DNA from: Micavibrio_B sp964399985
GTDB lineage: Bacteria > Pseudomonadota > Alphaproteobacteria > Micavibrionales > Micavibrionaceae
Direction of reading: 5' to 3'
Assembly (NCBI GenBank): GCA_964399985.1
Contig: CAYNRY010000001.1
Location: 682,001-746,000 of the forward strand
Length of the DNA: 64,000 bases
The notes below the pieces were generated by a model. The model made no database searches and was not told the DNA's origin. It saw only the letters and a program-made list of their open reading frames with translations. A program made the position numbers and the translations under genes. This document shows positions 54,354 through 63,347 of this stretch, piece after piece; within the stretch, counting starts at the first letter, position 1; every line of letters starts with the position of its first letter.

Positions 54354-54925
54354 TACTCTTCGTTCCGATTCAATAAACCTTCTTCAACCAGACTTTCAAG
54401 TGCTCTCGCATTTGTCGTCTGTGGACCAACATAAGAACGGTTCAATAATTCCTGTTTTGAAGCCGTTCCAAGCTCTTCCATTGCGGTCATTATCTTGGCA
54501 TCGCGCAGGGTTGGCTTGTGGTCCTTGAAGATTGATATATACCCATTCAGGAAAATTTTCAAGTTTTTATGCGAGTTATTGAAATAATCCAGCGCTAATC
54601 CCAAGTTTTTCTTGGAATATCCGCAAGTTAGCATGTGAATAACTCTTCCATCCTCTTTTCCCGGCTGGCGCAGGATGCAGCCCTGATCATAGAGCCACTG
54701 GATATCACGGTTCAGGGTGTGTTTGTCGATTTTAAGCCGTTCCATGACCCCTGTTTGGGTAGTTTCTGGGTATTCGTCGATATCGGCAAGAATAACCGCC
54801 CGCCGGACAGGGGCGGACGGATCGCCGCCCAAAGCGTCCACTAAATGGTCAAGAACAAGCCCCATCTGCTGGATGGCACTGGCACTGGCCTGATTATGGG
54901 CCGATTTAAGACCTGTTTTGGGCAT
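54353..54925 (-). CDS. MarR-like winged-helix regulator, 190 aa
   Basis: Probably DNA-binding. A helical N-terminus (residues 15-35) is followed by a winged helix of MarR type: RRAVILADIDEYPETTQTGVMERLKIDKHTLNRDIQWLYDQGCILRQPGKEDGRVIHM. This gives recognition helix DKHTLNRDIQWLYDQG and a wing with KEDGR. A second helix-turn-helix-like region occupies the C-terminus (AMEELGTASKQELLNRSYVG), unusual for MarR. The partner ligand and targets are unknown. It is coupled to a downstream 48-aa frame. Confidence 0.78.
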   Translation of the reverse strand: MPKTGLKSAHNQASASAIQQMGLVLDHLVDALGGDPSAPVRRAVILADIDEYPETTQTGVMERLKIDKHTLNRDIQWLYDQGCILRQPGKEDGRVIHMLTCGYSKKNLGLALDYFNNSHKNLKIFLNGYISIFKDHKPTLRDAKIMTAMEELGTASKQELLNRSYVGPQTTNARALESLVEEGLLNRNEE

Positions 54926-54962
54926 GAGGACAATTATAGGATGAAACGGTCAAAAAAACATG

Positions 54963-54991
54963 AAAAAGGGACGAAGATTGCTCTTCGCCCC
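54963..54991 (-). terminator. fadL-family gene terminator
   Basis: On the minus strand GGGGCGAAGA and TCTTCGTCCC pair (one mismatch) around GCAA, followed by five T, 20 bases after the stop of the outer-membrane protein gene. Confidence 0.88.
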
Positions 54992-55011
54992 TCTAAAATC
55001 ACTGAAAATGA

Positions 55012-56277
55012 TTAGAATTTGTAGTTCAGGCCAATCCCGACGATACCGACATTACCTTCTGTATCGGCAGAAACTGTCGCGGCGCCGCCATTGCGGACAA
55101 CATCGATAGTTTCAGAGGCGATATGAATGTAGGTCGCGTGGAAGTCCAAAGACATTTTCTCATTTAGATTGTATGTCGCACCACCGGCAATCCATGTACG
55201 GTCGCCATCAGGTGTACGGGTCGTGCGGAATTCATCAACTGTCGGTGTGTTGTCGTATTGAACGCCACCACGGAATGTCCAGTCAGGTGAGTAAGCATAT
55301 TCCGCACCAAGAGCATAAGACCAGACAGTCTGATATTGTTGCTCGACTGAGCTGACGACTGCCCCTGCGTCTGAGATAGCCGTAATGTCACCGAAGCTAT
55401 TCCAGCCCATCCAGTTAACCTGACCCATTACAGTCCATTTGCTATCCAGTTCGTGAGACAAACCGACAGACGCGATGTCTGGTGTCTTTAAAGAGGCTTT
55501 GGCCGGAATATATGTCAGAGAGCCGGGAGTTGGTGTGTTTTCAATTTTAACACGTCCATCCAGATCATAGTGAACGGAAGAACGGTAGTTAAGGCCAAGA
55601 GTTGTAACAGGTGTCAACTCAATCTGAGCGCCAGCCGTATAACCGAAGCCCCAGTCTTTTCCTGAAAGATCGCTAGTTCCGGTCGTGCCGCCGCCTGGGT
55701 TGAGGTTTGCAGCAGCTGTAAGTTGAGCATCAGCGCGTTGAATGTTCAAACCACCACCAATAGAGATTCTATCGTTGATCTTGTAGGCTACAGTTGGCTG
55801 AATATCAGTTGTTATCAACTCTGTTTTGATTGAGTCAAAGCGACCGAAGTAGTCCGCATCATATTTATTCGCCAGACCGAAAGGAGCAGTTACGCCAATA
55901 CCGATCCAAAGACCGTCAACTGCCGAAACCGGCATAGCGGCATAACCTGAAGGAACAGGTGTCGGGTTATAAGGGTTGCCGCCATCTTCCGTGCCCACTG
56001 CGCCGAGAGTACCAAGTGTGCTTGAGCCAGAGTCATTTAATTCGCCAGTTGGAACCAGAAGCTGAACGCCTAAATTCGCTTGAGCGCCGCTTAATTTTGA
56101 TAGACCGGCTGGGTTAAAGAATATCGTAGAAGCGTCTTTTGTATTTGACGCGGCGCCTGCATAGGCCGAACCACCAGCGGATACGGATTGTTCCTGGATG
56201 TAGAAACCGGCAGCGTGCGCGGAGGTGGAAACCATAAGTGCGCCAAAAGCAGCCAGTACAATTTTAGTATTTTTCAT
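55012..56277 (-). CDS. OmpP1/FadL/TodX family outer-membrane transporter
   Basis: A 14-strand-type outer-membrane channel for hydrophobic substrates such as long-chain fatty acids. The signal peptide ends at residue 22 (STSAHA). The mature protein begins with the FadL plug signature AGFYIQEQSVSAGGSAYAGA, followed by ASTIFFNPAGL. The C-terminus GIVGIGLNYKF ends in Phe, as in barrels. The length of 421 aa fits. It is monocistronic between a terminator and the gap gene. The substrate is inferred from the family only. Confidence 0.93.
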   Translation of the reverse strand: MKNTKIVLAAFGALMVSTSAHAAGFYIQEQSVSAGGSAYAGAASNTKDASTIFFNPAGLSKLSGAQANLGVQLLVPTGELNDSGSSTLGTLGAVGTEDGGNPYNPTPVPSGYAAMPVSAVDGLWIGIGVTAPFGLANKYDADYFGRFDSIKTELITTDIQPTVAYKINDRISIGGGLNIQRADAQLTAAANLNPGGGTTGTSDLSGKDWGFGYTAGAQIELTPVTTLGLNYRSSVHYDLDGRVKIENTPTPGSLTYIPAKASLKTPDIASVGLSHELDSKWTVMGQVNWMGWNSFGDITAISDAGAVVSSVEQQYQTVWSYALGAEYAYSPDWTFRGGVQYDNTPTVDEFRTTRTPDGDRTWIAGGATYNLNEKMSLDFHATYIHIASETIDVVRNGGAATVSADTEGNVGIVGIGLNYKF

Positions 56278-56306
56278 GTGAATCCCTCAGAAAATGTGAA
56301 TAGCAA

Positions 56307-56338
56307 AACGGGTTGGTACCAAAAAGTACCAACCCGTT
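56307..56338 (-). terminator. gap terminator, long perfect hairpin
   Basis: AACGGGTTGGTAC and GTACCAACCCGTT are perfect 13-base arms around a 6-base loop, with a short T-run on the minus side. It lies about 50 bases after the gap stop. Confidence 0.8.
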
Positions 56339-56390
56339 CTTAAAGGGTCAATCTTAACGAAGTGTTGCTATGCAACAATGTGCGACGTTT

Positions 56391-57401
56391 TTATCCCAAC
56401 TGTGCCATTTTTACCGCAGTATCGAGCATGCGGTTCGAAAAGCCCCATTCATTATCGTACCATGACATAACGCGTACCAGCGTTCCGTCGATAACTTTGG
56501 TGCCTTCAAGGGAGAATATGGAAGATCTTGGATCATGGTTAAAGTCTGTCGAAACCAAAGGTTCGTCATAATACCCGAGTATGCCTTTCAGGCTTCCGGC
56601 CTCTGTCGCCGCTTTGATCGCGTTGTTGATCTCTTCCGGTGTGGTCGCGCGTTTAGCGACGAATTTGAAATCAACGACGGAAACGTTCGGTGTCGGAACA
56701 CGAATAGATACGCCGTCAAGTTTGCCATTCAAGGATGGGATAACTTTACCGATTGCTTTGGCAGCGCCCGTCGAGCTTGGGATCATATTCAAGGCGGCGG
56801 CGCGGGCGCGGTGCAGGTCTTTGTGCATCGTGTCAACGATACGCTGGTCGCCTGTATAGGAGTGAATAGTTGTCATGAAGCCATGTTCTATGCCGATGGC
56901 TTTATCAAGTACGGCAGCAACCGGAGCAAGGCAGTTTGTCGTGCAAGATGCGTTAGATACGATAATGTGCTCAGCTTTTAGTTGAGCGCAGTTTACGCCA
57001 ATGACGACGGTGATGTCTTCGCCAGTAGCCGGAGCGGAAATCAGGACTTTTTTGGCTCCCCCTTTCAGGTGAAGTTCGGCTTTTGCGCGATCTGTGAAGA
57101 CGCCGGAGCATTCCAGCACGATATCAACGGATGTGTCTTTCCAAGGAATGGAAGCAGGGTCTTTTTCATTGTAAACTTTGACGAGCTTGCCATCGATTTT
57201 CATGTCGTTGCCAGACACTTCAACATTGAACGGGAATTTCCCATGAACGGAATCGTATTTCAAAAGGTGAGCATTGGTTTCTGTGTCGGCGAGATCGTTG
57301 ATGGCGACCAGTTCGATGTCGGAGCGTTTCGCTTCATATAAAGCGCGGGCGACAAGGCGACCTATGCGGCCAAATCCGTTTATTGCTACTTTCGTTGTCA
57401 T
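56391..57401 (-). CDS. gap: Glyceraldehyde-3-phosphate dehydrogenase, type I
   Basis: The NAD-linked glycolytic/gluconeogenic enzyme. The N-terminal Rossmann motif is VAINGFGRIGRLVARA, the catalytic Cys lies in SNASCTTNCLAPVA (about residue 152), His in MTTIHSYTGDQR, and SWYDNEWGFSNRM is at the end. Asp follows the second strand (AINDLAD), favouring NAD over NADP. The length of 336 aa is typical. It is preceded by a small membrane gene and followed by a strong terminator. Confidence 0.97.
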   Translation of the reverse strand: MTTKVAINGFGRIGRLVARALYEAKRSDIELVAINDLADTETNAHLLKYDSVHGKFPFNVEVSGNDMKIDGKLVKVYNEKDPASIPWKDTSVDIVLECSGVFTDRAKAELHLKGGAKKVLISAPATGEDITVVIGVNCAQLKAEHIIVSNASCTTNCLAPVAAVLDKAIGIEHGFMTTIHSYTGDQRIVDTMHKDLHRARAAALNMIPSSTGAAKAIGKVIPSLNGKLDGVSIRVPTPNVSVVDFKFVAKRATTPEEINNAIKAATEAGSLKGILGYYDEPLVSTDFNHDPRSSIFSLEGTKVIDGTLVRVMSWYDNEWGFSNRMLDTAVKMAQLG

Positions 57402-57474
57402 GACAAACCTTTAAATCAGAGTTTTACTGGAGGACTGTTATAGACAACGATATGGAGGGATGCAAACGTCATTC

Positions 57475-57502
57475 CAGAGGCATTTTAGAAAAAATGCCTC
57501 TG
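57475..57502. other. Perfect 12-base-stem hairpin without a T-tract
   Basis: CAGAGGCATTTT and AAAATGCCTCTG are perfect inverses around AGAA, 19 bases after the 57521 gene stop. The minus strand side lacks a T-run, so it could be an RNA stabiliser or a weak terminator. The flank CGTCATTCC links it to the dispersed repeat family. Confidence 0.6.
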
Positions 57503-57520
57503 AGTAGTTTAGTATTCGTC

Positions 57521-57784
57521 TTATTGAACGGAAGGTGCGGATTGCACGGTCGTCATAAATGGGGCGGCGATCATCAAGGCGGCGGCTGCCTGATCTTCCT
57601 GGCTAGGTTTTAAAGATTTTGCGATCTCGGCATTACGGGCTTCATATTTCGCAAATTGAACCGGATCTATATGTCTAAGTCCTTCCTTCAAGCCGTAACA
57701 AACGCCTCCGGCTGAAGCGACGAGCGCAATGGGAACAGCTAAGTCAATTAGAGGGGCAGCCCATCCATTAAATAATTTTTTCAT
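57521..57784 (-). CDS. Small membrane protein, 87 aa
   Basis: One clear hydrophobic segment near the N-terminus (residues 10-30, APLIDLAVPIALVASAGGVCYG), then a charged linker and a second Ala-rich hydrophobic stretch (AAAALMIAAPFM). Family not recognised. An AGGA site (GAGGAATGAGTA) precedes the ATG. It lies between the zinc-uptake genes and gap, on the same strand, with a long hairpin just after it. Confidence 0.7.
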   Translation of the reverse strand: MKKLFNGWAAPLIDLAVPIALVASAGGVCYGLKEGLRHIDPVQFAKYEARNAEIAKSLKPSQEDQAAAALMIAAPFMTTVQSAPSVQ

Positions 57785-57855
57785 TACTCATTCCTCTTAC
57801 GCAGCTAGAATTTATTCGCCTTAATGTACAGATTAAGTCATTGAAAAGCAATAAA

Positions 57856-57877
57856 AATTCGGTTCTTTTTCCGAAAT
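57856..57877 (-). terminator. Weak terminator after znuB
   Basis: On the minus strand ATTTCGG and CCGAAT pair around an A-rich loop and are followed by five T, about 35 bases after the permease stop. The stem is only 5-6 bases. Confidence 0.45.
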
Positions 57878-57909
57878 ATCTGATGCGACGAGAGCGCATA
57901 GCTTTAGGA

Positions 57910-58659
57910 TTAAATCTGACGCGCTTTCCTTGTTAACATATGAAATCTAACCATTAAACTGACGATCGCATAGGTACAGACCAGAACCGGACCGGACGGA
58001 TAATCAGTTACGGCAGAGAATATTAATCCAGCACTGATCGTAATGATTGCAACCATATAAGCTTCTTTAAGTGATCTGCTCCCTAGCGCCGGAAGAATGA
58101 GCGAAGCAAAAACCAGATACACGCCGACTAGCTGGACGGACAATGTGACGCTAATGGCAAAAAGAGGGTAAAAGAATTTTTTTGAAAAATCAGATCTGAA
58201 ATAAAACAAAGCGAGAATGGTGGCGTACACAATAGCAGGGAAAACAAGATCTTCCCATTTGGTCCATAAGACCTGGCCAGACATGATGTTGTTGATTTCT
58301 TCACCAGCATGCGGATCATTCGTAAATAGCAGGACGGCCAGTGAAGCTGCGACAACATAGCCGCAGCCAATCATGGCTTCCTGTATGACCTGTCCATATT
58401 TTTCCATTGATGAGAAAACAAGGGCGGCGGCGATGGCGGCAAGAAAGGCCCCTGCATTTGAGATGATTTCATTTTCATGAAAAAAAATCGATGAGGCGAT
58501 GAAGCCGAGCGCAGCGAACTGCGCCACAGCGAGATCAAGAAAAACAATACCGCGTTTTAAAACTTCCCGCCCCAAGGGCACATGCGTGGCGGCAACCAAA
58601 AGACAGGCGGCGAATGCCGGGGCCATGAGCCCCGGCAGCGATCCAATCATATCCATCAT
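57910..58659 (-). CDS. znuB: Metal ABC transporter permease (ZnuB-like)
   Basis: An inner-membrane permease of the ABC-3 family for zinc or manganese, with about seven to eight hydrophobic segments. Features include the start MDMIGSLPGLMAPAFAACLL, GREVLKRGIVFLDLAVAQFAALG (typical G-VFLDLALAQ motif) and VQLVGVYLVFASLILPAL (cytoplasmic coupling helix region). The ATG overlaps the znuA stop (ATGA). The ATPase partner ZnuC is not in the window. Confidence 0.9.
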   Translation of the reverse strand: MMDMIGSLPGLMAPAFAACLLVAATHVPLGREVLKRGIVFLDLAVAQFAALGFIASSIFFHENEIISNAGAFLAAIAAALVFSSMEKYGQVIQEAMIGCGYVVAASLAVLLFTNDPHAGEEINNIMSGQVLWTKWEDLVFPAIVYATILALFYFRSDFSKKFFYPLFAISVTLSVQLVGVYLVFASLILPALGSRSLKEAYMVAIITISAGLIFSAVTDYPSGPVLVCTYAIVSLMVRFHMLTRKARQI

Positions 58660-59552
58660 TTTGAAGCTTCCTTTAGCAACGAGATGCTTTGTGCGTATAA
58701 CTCGTCAAGCGTATTAACATTGTCTATGCCGCCGACCGTAAAAGGAAGGCGAACGATCTTCATGCCCGTTTTTCCGCTCAGCCATTTGGCCGCCTGATCG
58801 TTATCAAAGGGTGATAGAATGATGATGCGAGCGCCGGTGCCGTTCACATTCTGCAATACCTGATCAAGATGAGACGCCGTCGGCGGTATGCCGGGCTTTG
58901 GTTCAAGGGAAGCGATTTGCGTCATGCCAAGCCAGTCCAAAAGATAACGCCAGCTGTCATGATAGGTCACAATTTTTGCGCCTCTCAATGAAGTTGCTTT
59001 AACCGACCAGGCTTTTAAAAGCGTGTTCCATTTTCCCGTGAAGGCGGTCAGATTATTGTTATAGGTTGTTTTATTGGCAGGATCGATCAATGACAATCGT
59101 TCCGCCATAACCTTCGCCATAACCAGCATGTTTGCAGGATTGCCTTGCACATGCGGGTTGCCTTCAGGGTGAACATCACCCATCGTGCGATCGACGGATG
59201 CCAGCTTCCCGATAAGCGAAATATGATCAGACGCCATTACATTGCCGGGTTGACCAGGTTGCAAGTTTGCACCCGCATTCTGCATAAGGATCGGCAGCCA
59301 ACCAACTTCCAATCCGCCGCCTGTGCAGATTAAAAGATCGGCTTTGCGGATGCCCGCCAGAAGGCTCGGTTTGGCGCTGATATGGTGTGGATCCTGCGTG
59401 CCGCGCGTTGCAGAAAATACATCCACATTATCACTGCCGATTTCTTTGGCGAGCGCGGCCCATTCGGGTTCGCACGCAAAGATATTTATTGCCGCGTGAG
59501 CAGGCGAGATCATGAAGTAAAATGTAAAGAGTAAGATGATTAAGTTTTTCAT
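58656..59552 (-). CDS. znuA: Metal-binding periplasmic protein (ZnuA-like)
   Basis: A periplasmic solute-binding protein of cluster A-I metal transporters. The signal peptide ends AHA (residue 20). Likely metal ligands are the His in TQDPHHISAKPS, the His in GNPHVQGNP, and the His in TYHDSWRYLLDW, with a late Asp in SPFDND. The His-rich loop of E. coli ZnuA is missing. The length of 298 aa is normal. It is cotranscribed with znuB and lies 11 bases after the outer-membrane gene. Zinc is more likely than manganese by context, but this is inference. Confidence 0.88.
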   Translation of the reverse strand: MKNLIILLFTFYFMISPAHAAINIFACEPEWAALAKEIGSDNVDVFSATRGTQDPHHISAKPSLLAGIRKADLLICTGGGLEVGWLPILMQNAGANLQPGQPGNVMASDHISLIGKLASVDRTMGDVHPEGNPHVQGNPANMLVMAKVMAERLSLIDPANKTTYNNNLTAFTGKWNTLLKAWSVKATSLRGAKIVTYHDSWRYLLDWLGMTQIASLEPKPGIPPTASHLDQVLQNVNGTGARIIILSPFDNDQAAKWLSGKTGMKIVRLPFTVGGIDNVNTLDELYAQSISLLKEASK

Positions 59553-59563
59553 TCTCTATCTCC

Positions 59564-60865
59564 TTAATATTTATGGGCAGGGTGAGCGCCAAGGCTCATG
59601 ATATATTGAAGCATAACCTGATTGTCGTCGCGGTTGTCGGCCAGTTCTTCGTAGCCGTATTGCAAACGAATGCGGCTGAATTCACTATTCGACCAGTCGA
59701 CCATGGTTGTCGCGTTCCATGGATCATGACCGTCTGAATCAAGTTCGCTACTTGTCAGGCCAAGAGGTGCATCATCGGCATAGAGCGTGCTGTATCGTGC
59801 GCCAACGCGCCATTCAGGCAAGAACTTATAAATACCTTGCGCATACCAGCCGCTTTGATGTCCGTCATAGTCCACTGCGCCTGTGCCAGCGGCAATATCT
59901 TCATATTCACCGTTCTCATCACGCAGGAAATATTCACCTTGCAGGCTGACAAGTTGTTCTTTCGCATTTCCGGTCGGCGCCCAGTTATATTTAAGGAAAG
60001 CGGCGTAAAGATTGCTGTCACCGTTAAACGTGATGTTGTCTTCATTGCCAAGGCGTTCTTCGGCATTTGTATGAAGCATCGACAAGCCAAACAGCCAGTC
60101 TTGATTGTCGCCGATATCGCCGCCGATTTTACTGAAGGCTGCAACAGCACCGGGATCCGAGCCTTCATTGCCACCGCCGGGGAAATCATTTCCTTGAAGT
60201 CCGGCTATGCCGATTTCGGAATAAAAATCTGTCGGCAATGTAATCGATGCCATGACGCCGTTATCCTTATAACTGTTATTCAGGAAGGCTCGGTTAGGCA
60301 GAGGACGGTCGACGAAATCATCTGTATGGGCGTGTTTTTCGTTGATATAGCCGACAGGCGCGAAGAAGCGTCCGGCAGTTACCGATGCGCCGTAAGGAAG
60401 GCCAAGCGTTTTAATATAGGCCTCTTCCAATTCGACTTCGGTTTCGCCGTCTTCATAGGCAAGTGCCGCCGTGATATTTCCGAAGAACATATCGTCGATA
60501 TTGGCGTTGATGTTCAGTTCCGCTTCATCAAGCGTCAGGCCTTCGCCGGTGCGGCCTGCTTCTTCACCGATACCGAAACCTGCGATATTAGAGTCGTTAT
60601 TGCTAAAGGCACCGTAATGACCGTTGAGAACGGCACTGATCGCAGGATTAAACGCATTGGCGCTCGAAGGCGCTGCGGTTTGTGTCGCAACAGGAGCGGG
60701 GGCAGGTTGAGTTTGGGTGGTCTCCAGTTGCTGGATACGCGCCTGCATCTGCGCCATTTGCGCTTTCAGTGCATCGAGTTCAGTTTGAGAGGTTTGCGCT
60801 TTTGCAGGTTGTACAGAAGCGATTAGGGCAACGGCGATAGCCGTGCCAGAAAATAAACGTGACAT
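59564..60865 (-). CDS. Outer-membrane porin in the zinc-uptake cluster, 433 aa
   Basis: A signal peptide (residues 1-23, ending AKA) precedes a short coiled coil (ELDALKAQMAQMQARIQQLE, residues 28-47) like the trimerisation helices of some porins. A Pro/Ala-rich linker and a barrel domain follow with many acidic turns and alternating strands (SWYAQGIYKFLPEWRVGARYST). The end, QVMLQYIMSLGAHPAHKY, is aromatic-terminated and carries His. Its place directly before znuA-znuB suggests it admits zinc. No TonB box was seen. Confidence 0.82.
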   Translation of the reverse strand: MSRLFSGTAIAVALIASVQPAKAQTSQTELDALKAQMAQMQARIQQLETTQTQPAPAPVATQTAAPSSANAFNPAISAVLNGHYGAFSNNDSNIAGFGIGEEAGRTGEGLTLDEAELNINANIDDMFFGNITAALAYEDGETEVELEEAYIKTLGLPYGASVTAGRFFAPVGYINEKHAHTDDFVDRPLPNRAFLNNSYKDNGVMASITLPTDFYSEIGIAGLQGNDFPGGGNEGSDPGAVAAFSKIGGDIGDNQDWLFGLSMLHTNAEERLGNEDNITFNGDSNLYAAFLKYNWAPTGNAKEQLVSLQGEYFLRDENGEYEDIAAGTGAVDYDGHQSGWYAQGIYKFLPEWRVGARYSTLYADDAPLGLTSSELDSDGHDPWNATTMVDWSNSEFSRIRLQYGYEELADNRDDNQVMLQYIMSLGAHPAHKY

Positions 60866-60909
60866 GAGTAGTCCTTTCCAAGACTTAAAAAATATTGATT
60901 TTATTGAGT

Positions 60910-61233
60910 TTAGGAAAGGGAAGCGGGTGGGGCGCGTGCGTGATAGGCGAAGCTGGTTTCAAAAACCGAAAAGGCCTGGATACCAAGATTTGTCATTATG
61001 CTTTCAATCAGAGATCCAAAGATAAAAATTCCATTGGCATGAAGACCGCCCGAAAACTGTTTCGTTAAAAGACAGGATTCACAGAATTTTGTTTTATGAT
61101 CCTGATCGGATGCATGCTTACTGTGGAAATGCGTATCTTCGAAAATGTGCACGGAAGCGTGCTGTGCCAATGCAAATTGCATCGACAGCATGAGTAACAC
61201 GAGTAATGTGTTTATGCTTTTTCTGAAGGTCAC
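60910..61233 (-). CDS. Small exported His/Cys protein of the zinc cluster, 107 aa
   Basis: A hydrophobic start (about residues 8-24) that could be a signal sequence is followed by a His-rich stretch (SVHIFEDTHFHSKHASDQDH) and a CESC pair, which together could bind metal. The layout recalls the DUF2946-like proteins found near metal-uptake genes. The start codon is GTG at 61231-61233 and the ribosome site is weak, so the N-terminus is uncertain. It heads the porin-znuA-znuB series. Confidence 0.65.
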   Translation of the reverse strand: MTFRKSINTLLVLLMLSMQFALAQHASVHIFEDTHFHSKHASDQDHKTKFCESCLLTKQFSGGLHANGIFIFGSLIESIMTNLGIQAFSVFETSFAYHARAPPASLS

Positions 61234-61281
61234 GACGTCATTAAAGATAAATTATAAGTTATTGCAAGATTAAATTACTCG

Positions 61282-61333
61282 TCATCCGGTTGGGAAGGAA
61301 GACCTGATGCCCGCACAAGGCGGGCATGACGAG
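61282..61333. repeat. Dispersed palindromic repeat after tkt
   Basis: CTCGTCAT at 61280 and ATGACGAG at 61327 are inverted ends. The inner hairpin is GATGCCCGC-ACAA-GGCGGGCAT. It starts directly downstream of the tkt stop. Confidence 0.7.
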
Positions 61334-61337
61334 GAAA

Positions 61338-63347
61338 TTATATTTTCGCTGTTACAGCCTCAACAATTGCATCCGCCGTGATGCCGAAATGCTTGTAAAG
61401 CACTTCTGCAGGTGCGGATTCACCGAATGATTTCATGCCGATGAAAATGCCGTCTGAGCCGATGATGGAATCCCATCCCATGCGAACGGCAGCTTCAATA
61501 CCGACTTTGACAGCAGATTTCGGGCCCAAAACGGATTGGCGATAGGCTTCATCCTGTTTCGCAAAAAGTTCGAAAGACGGAACGGAAACAACCGATGCCG
61601 CGATATTTTTCTCCGCGAGTTGTTTTTGGGCATTGAGCGCAATTTCGATTTCGGAACCTGTCGCAAAGATAACGGCTTTCGCTTCACCTTTGGCAGGAGA
61701 GAGAACATACGCGCCGCGAGCGGTCTGGTTGATCTCGCCGCCGTCGCGGACGGTTGGCAAGTTCTGGCGTGTTAAAACCAGAACGCTTGGTGCAGTTGTG
61801 GATTTCAAAGCAAGTTCCCAGGCCTCGGCGGTTTCGATACCGTCGCAGGGACGGAACACTTGCAAATTCGGGATGCAGCGGAGAGCTGCGACATGTTCGA
61901 CAGGCTGGTGTGTCGGGCCGTCTTCGCCAAGCCCGATAGAGTCATGGGTCATAATGAAAATAGAGCGTGTTTTCATCAAAGCGGCCAGGCGAATGGACGG
62001 ACGGCAATAATCAGTAAAGGACAAGAACGTGCCGCCGTAAGGAATGATGCCGCCATGCAGCGCCATACCGTTCATGATCGCGGCCATGCCATGTTCGCGC
62101 ACGCCGTAGTGAATATATTGGCCGACATAGTTGTTGTTGGCGGAGATAACTTCAGGACCCTTAATCTTGGTGTTAACGGAACCTGTTAAGTCGGCAGAGC
62201 CGCCAATGAGCTGGTGTAGTTTCGGGATAAGGAATTCTAAAACTTTACCGGATGTCGCGCGGGTTGCCATCGAAGGTTTGTTCTCGAAGAAATAATTTTT
62301 AGCTTCCTTGATCGCGACATCGACTTCGTGAGAAACATCCTCGTTCAACATTTTCTCGAAATCTTTTTTATGGTCGGATGATGAAAGCTTGCTGTTCCAG
62401 TTCGCGTATTGCGTATGGCCTTTGGAACCGATTGTGCGCCATTCTGTTAAAACTTCTTCCGGCACATGGAAAGCCTCATGTTCCCATTTCAGGTTTAAGC
62501 GCGTGCCCTTGATTTCTTCAGCGCCGAGCGGGGAGCCGTGAGAAGAAGAAGTGTTTTCTTTTGTCGGCGCGCCGTAGCCGATGCGGGTTTTACAGGCGAT
62601 GATAACTGGCTTATCAGATTTTTGTGCCTGACGTAGGGCTTCTTCGATTTCTGCAAAGTTATGGCCGTCAATGGATGTGGTATTCCAGCCATAAGCTTCG
62701 TAGCGTTTTAAGACATCTTCAGTGAAAGATAAATCTGTCGGGCCGTCGATGGAGATTTTATTGTCATCCCAAAGAACGACTAGCTTGTTCAGTTTTAAGT
62801 GACCGGCAAGGGAGCAGGCTTCGTGAGAAATGCCTTCCTGAAGATCGCCGTCCGAGGCGATGACATAGGTTTTATGATCGACAAGGTCGTCGCCAAAACG
62901 GGCGTTTTGAATGCGTTCAGCCAAGGCGAAGCCAACGGCAGTTGAAATACCTTGTCCCAGCGGACCAGTGGTCATTTCAATACCGACTTCCGGCATGACT
63001 TCCGGGTGGCCGGCGGTCAGGGCATGAAGCTGACGAAAGTTCTTGATCTCGTCGATGGTCATTTTCTCATAGCCTGTCAGGTAGGACAGAGCGTAGAGCA
63101 GCATCGAACCATGACCGGCAGACAGAATAAAACGGTCGCGGTCGGGCCAGGTCGGGTGCTGGGGTGAGAATTTCAGGAAATCGCGATAAAGGACCGTTGC
63201 GACATCAGCCATACCCATGGGCATTCCCGGGTGGCCGGAATTTGCCTTTTGCACAGCATCCATCGCCAAGGCTCTGATAGCATTCGACAATTGACGATCG
63301 GAGGCTATGGTTTCAGTGGATGGATTTGCGGCGGCTTGAGCAGTCAT
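61338..63347 (-). CDS. tkt: Transketolase
   Basis: A thiamine diphosphate enzyme moving two-carbon units in the pentose phosphate pathway. The N-terminal substrate site is KANSGHPGMPMGMADV, the region GHGSMLLYALSYLTGY follows, and the TPP-binding motif GDGDLQEGISHEACSLAGH-like (here SDGDLQEGI) lies near residue 165. The pyrimidine-binding domain has YVGQYIHYGVREHGMAAIMN, and THDSIGLGEDGPTHQPVE is the transketolase signature. The length of 669 aa is normal. AAGGA precedes the ATG. It is divergent from the zapA pair, as usual in alphaproteobacteria. Confidence 0.97.
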   Translation of the reverse strand: MTAQAAANPSTETIASDRQLSNAIRALAMDAVQKANSGHPGMPMGMADVATVLYRDFLKFSPQHPTWPDRDRFILSAGHGSMLLYALSYLTGYEKMTIDEIKNFRQLHALTAGHPEVMPEVGIEMTTGPLGQGISTAVGFALAERIQNARFGDDLVDHKTYVIASDGDLQEGISHEACSLAGHLKLNKLVVLWDDNKISIDGPTDLSFTEDVLKRYEAYGWNTTSIDGHNFAEIEEALRQAQKSDKPVIIACKTRIGYGAPTKENTSSSHGSPLGAEEIKGTRLNLKWEHEAFHVPEEVLTEWRTIGSKGHTQYANWNSKLSSSDHKKDFEKMLNEDVSHEVDVAIKEAKNYFFENKPSMATRATSGKVLEFLIPKLHQLIGGSADLTGSVNTKIKGPEVISANNNYVGQYIHYGVREHGMAAIMNGMALHGGIIPYGGTFLSFTDYCRPSIRLAALMKTRSIFIMTHDSIGLGEDGPTHQPVEHVAALRCIPNLQVFRPCDGIETAEAWELALKSTTAPSVLVLTRQNLPTVRDGGEINQTARGAYVLSPAKGEAKAVIFATGSEIEIALNAQKQLAEKNIAASVVSVPSFELFAKQDEAYRQSVLGPKSAVKVGIEAAVRMGWDSIIGSDGIFIGMKSFGESAPAEVLYKHFGITADAIVEAVTAKI

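Noticed and set aside
59837..60826. 329-codon plus-strand frame opposite the porin gene.
   Set aside because: The minus-strand product has a signal peptide, coiled coil and barrel; the plus frame is a shadow with no ribosome site.
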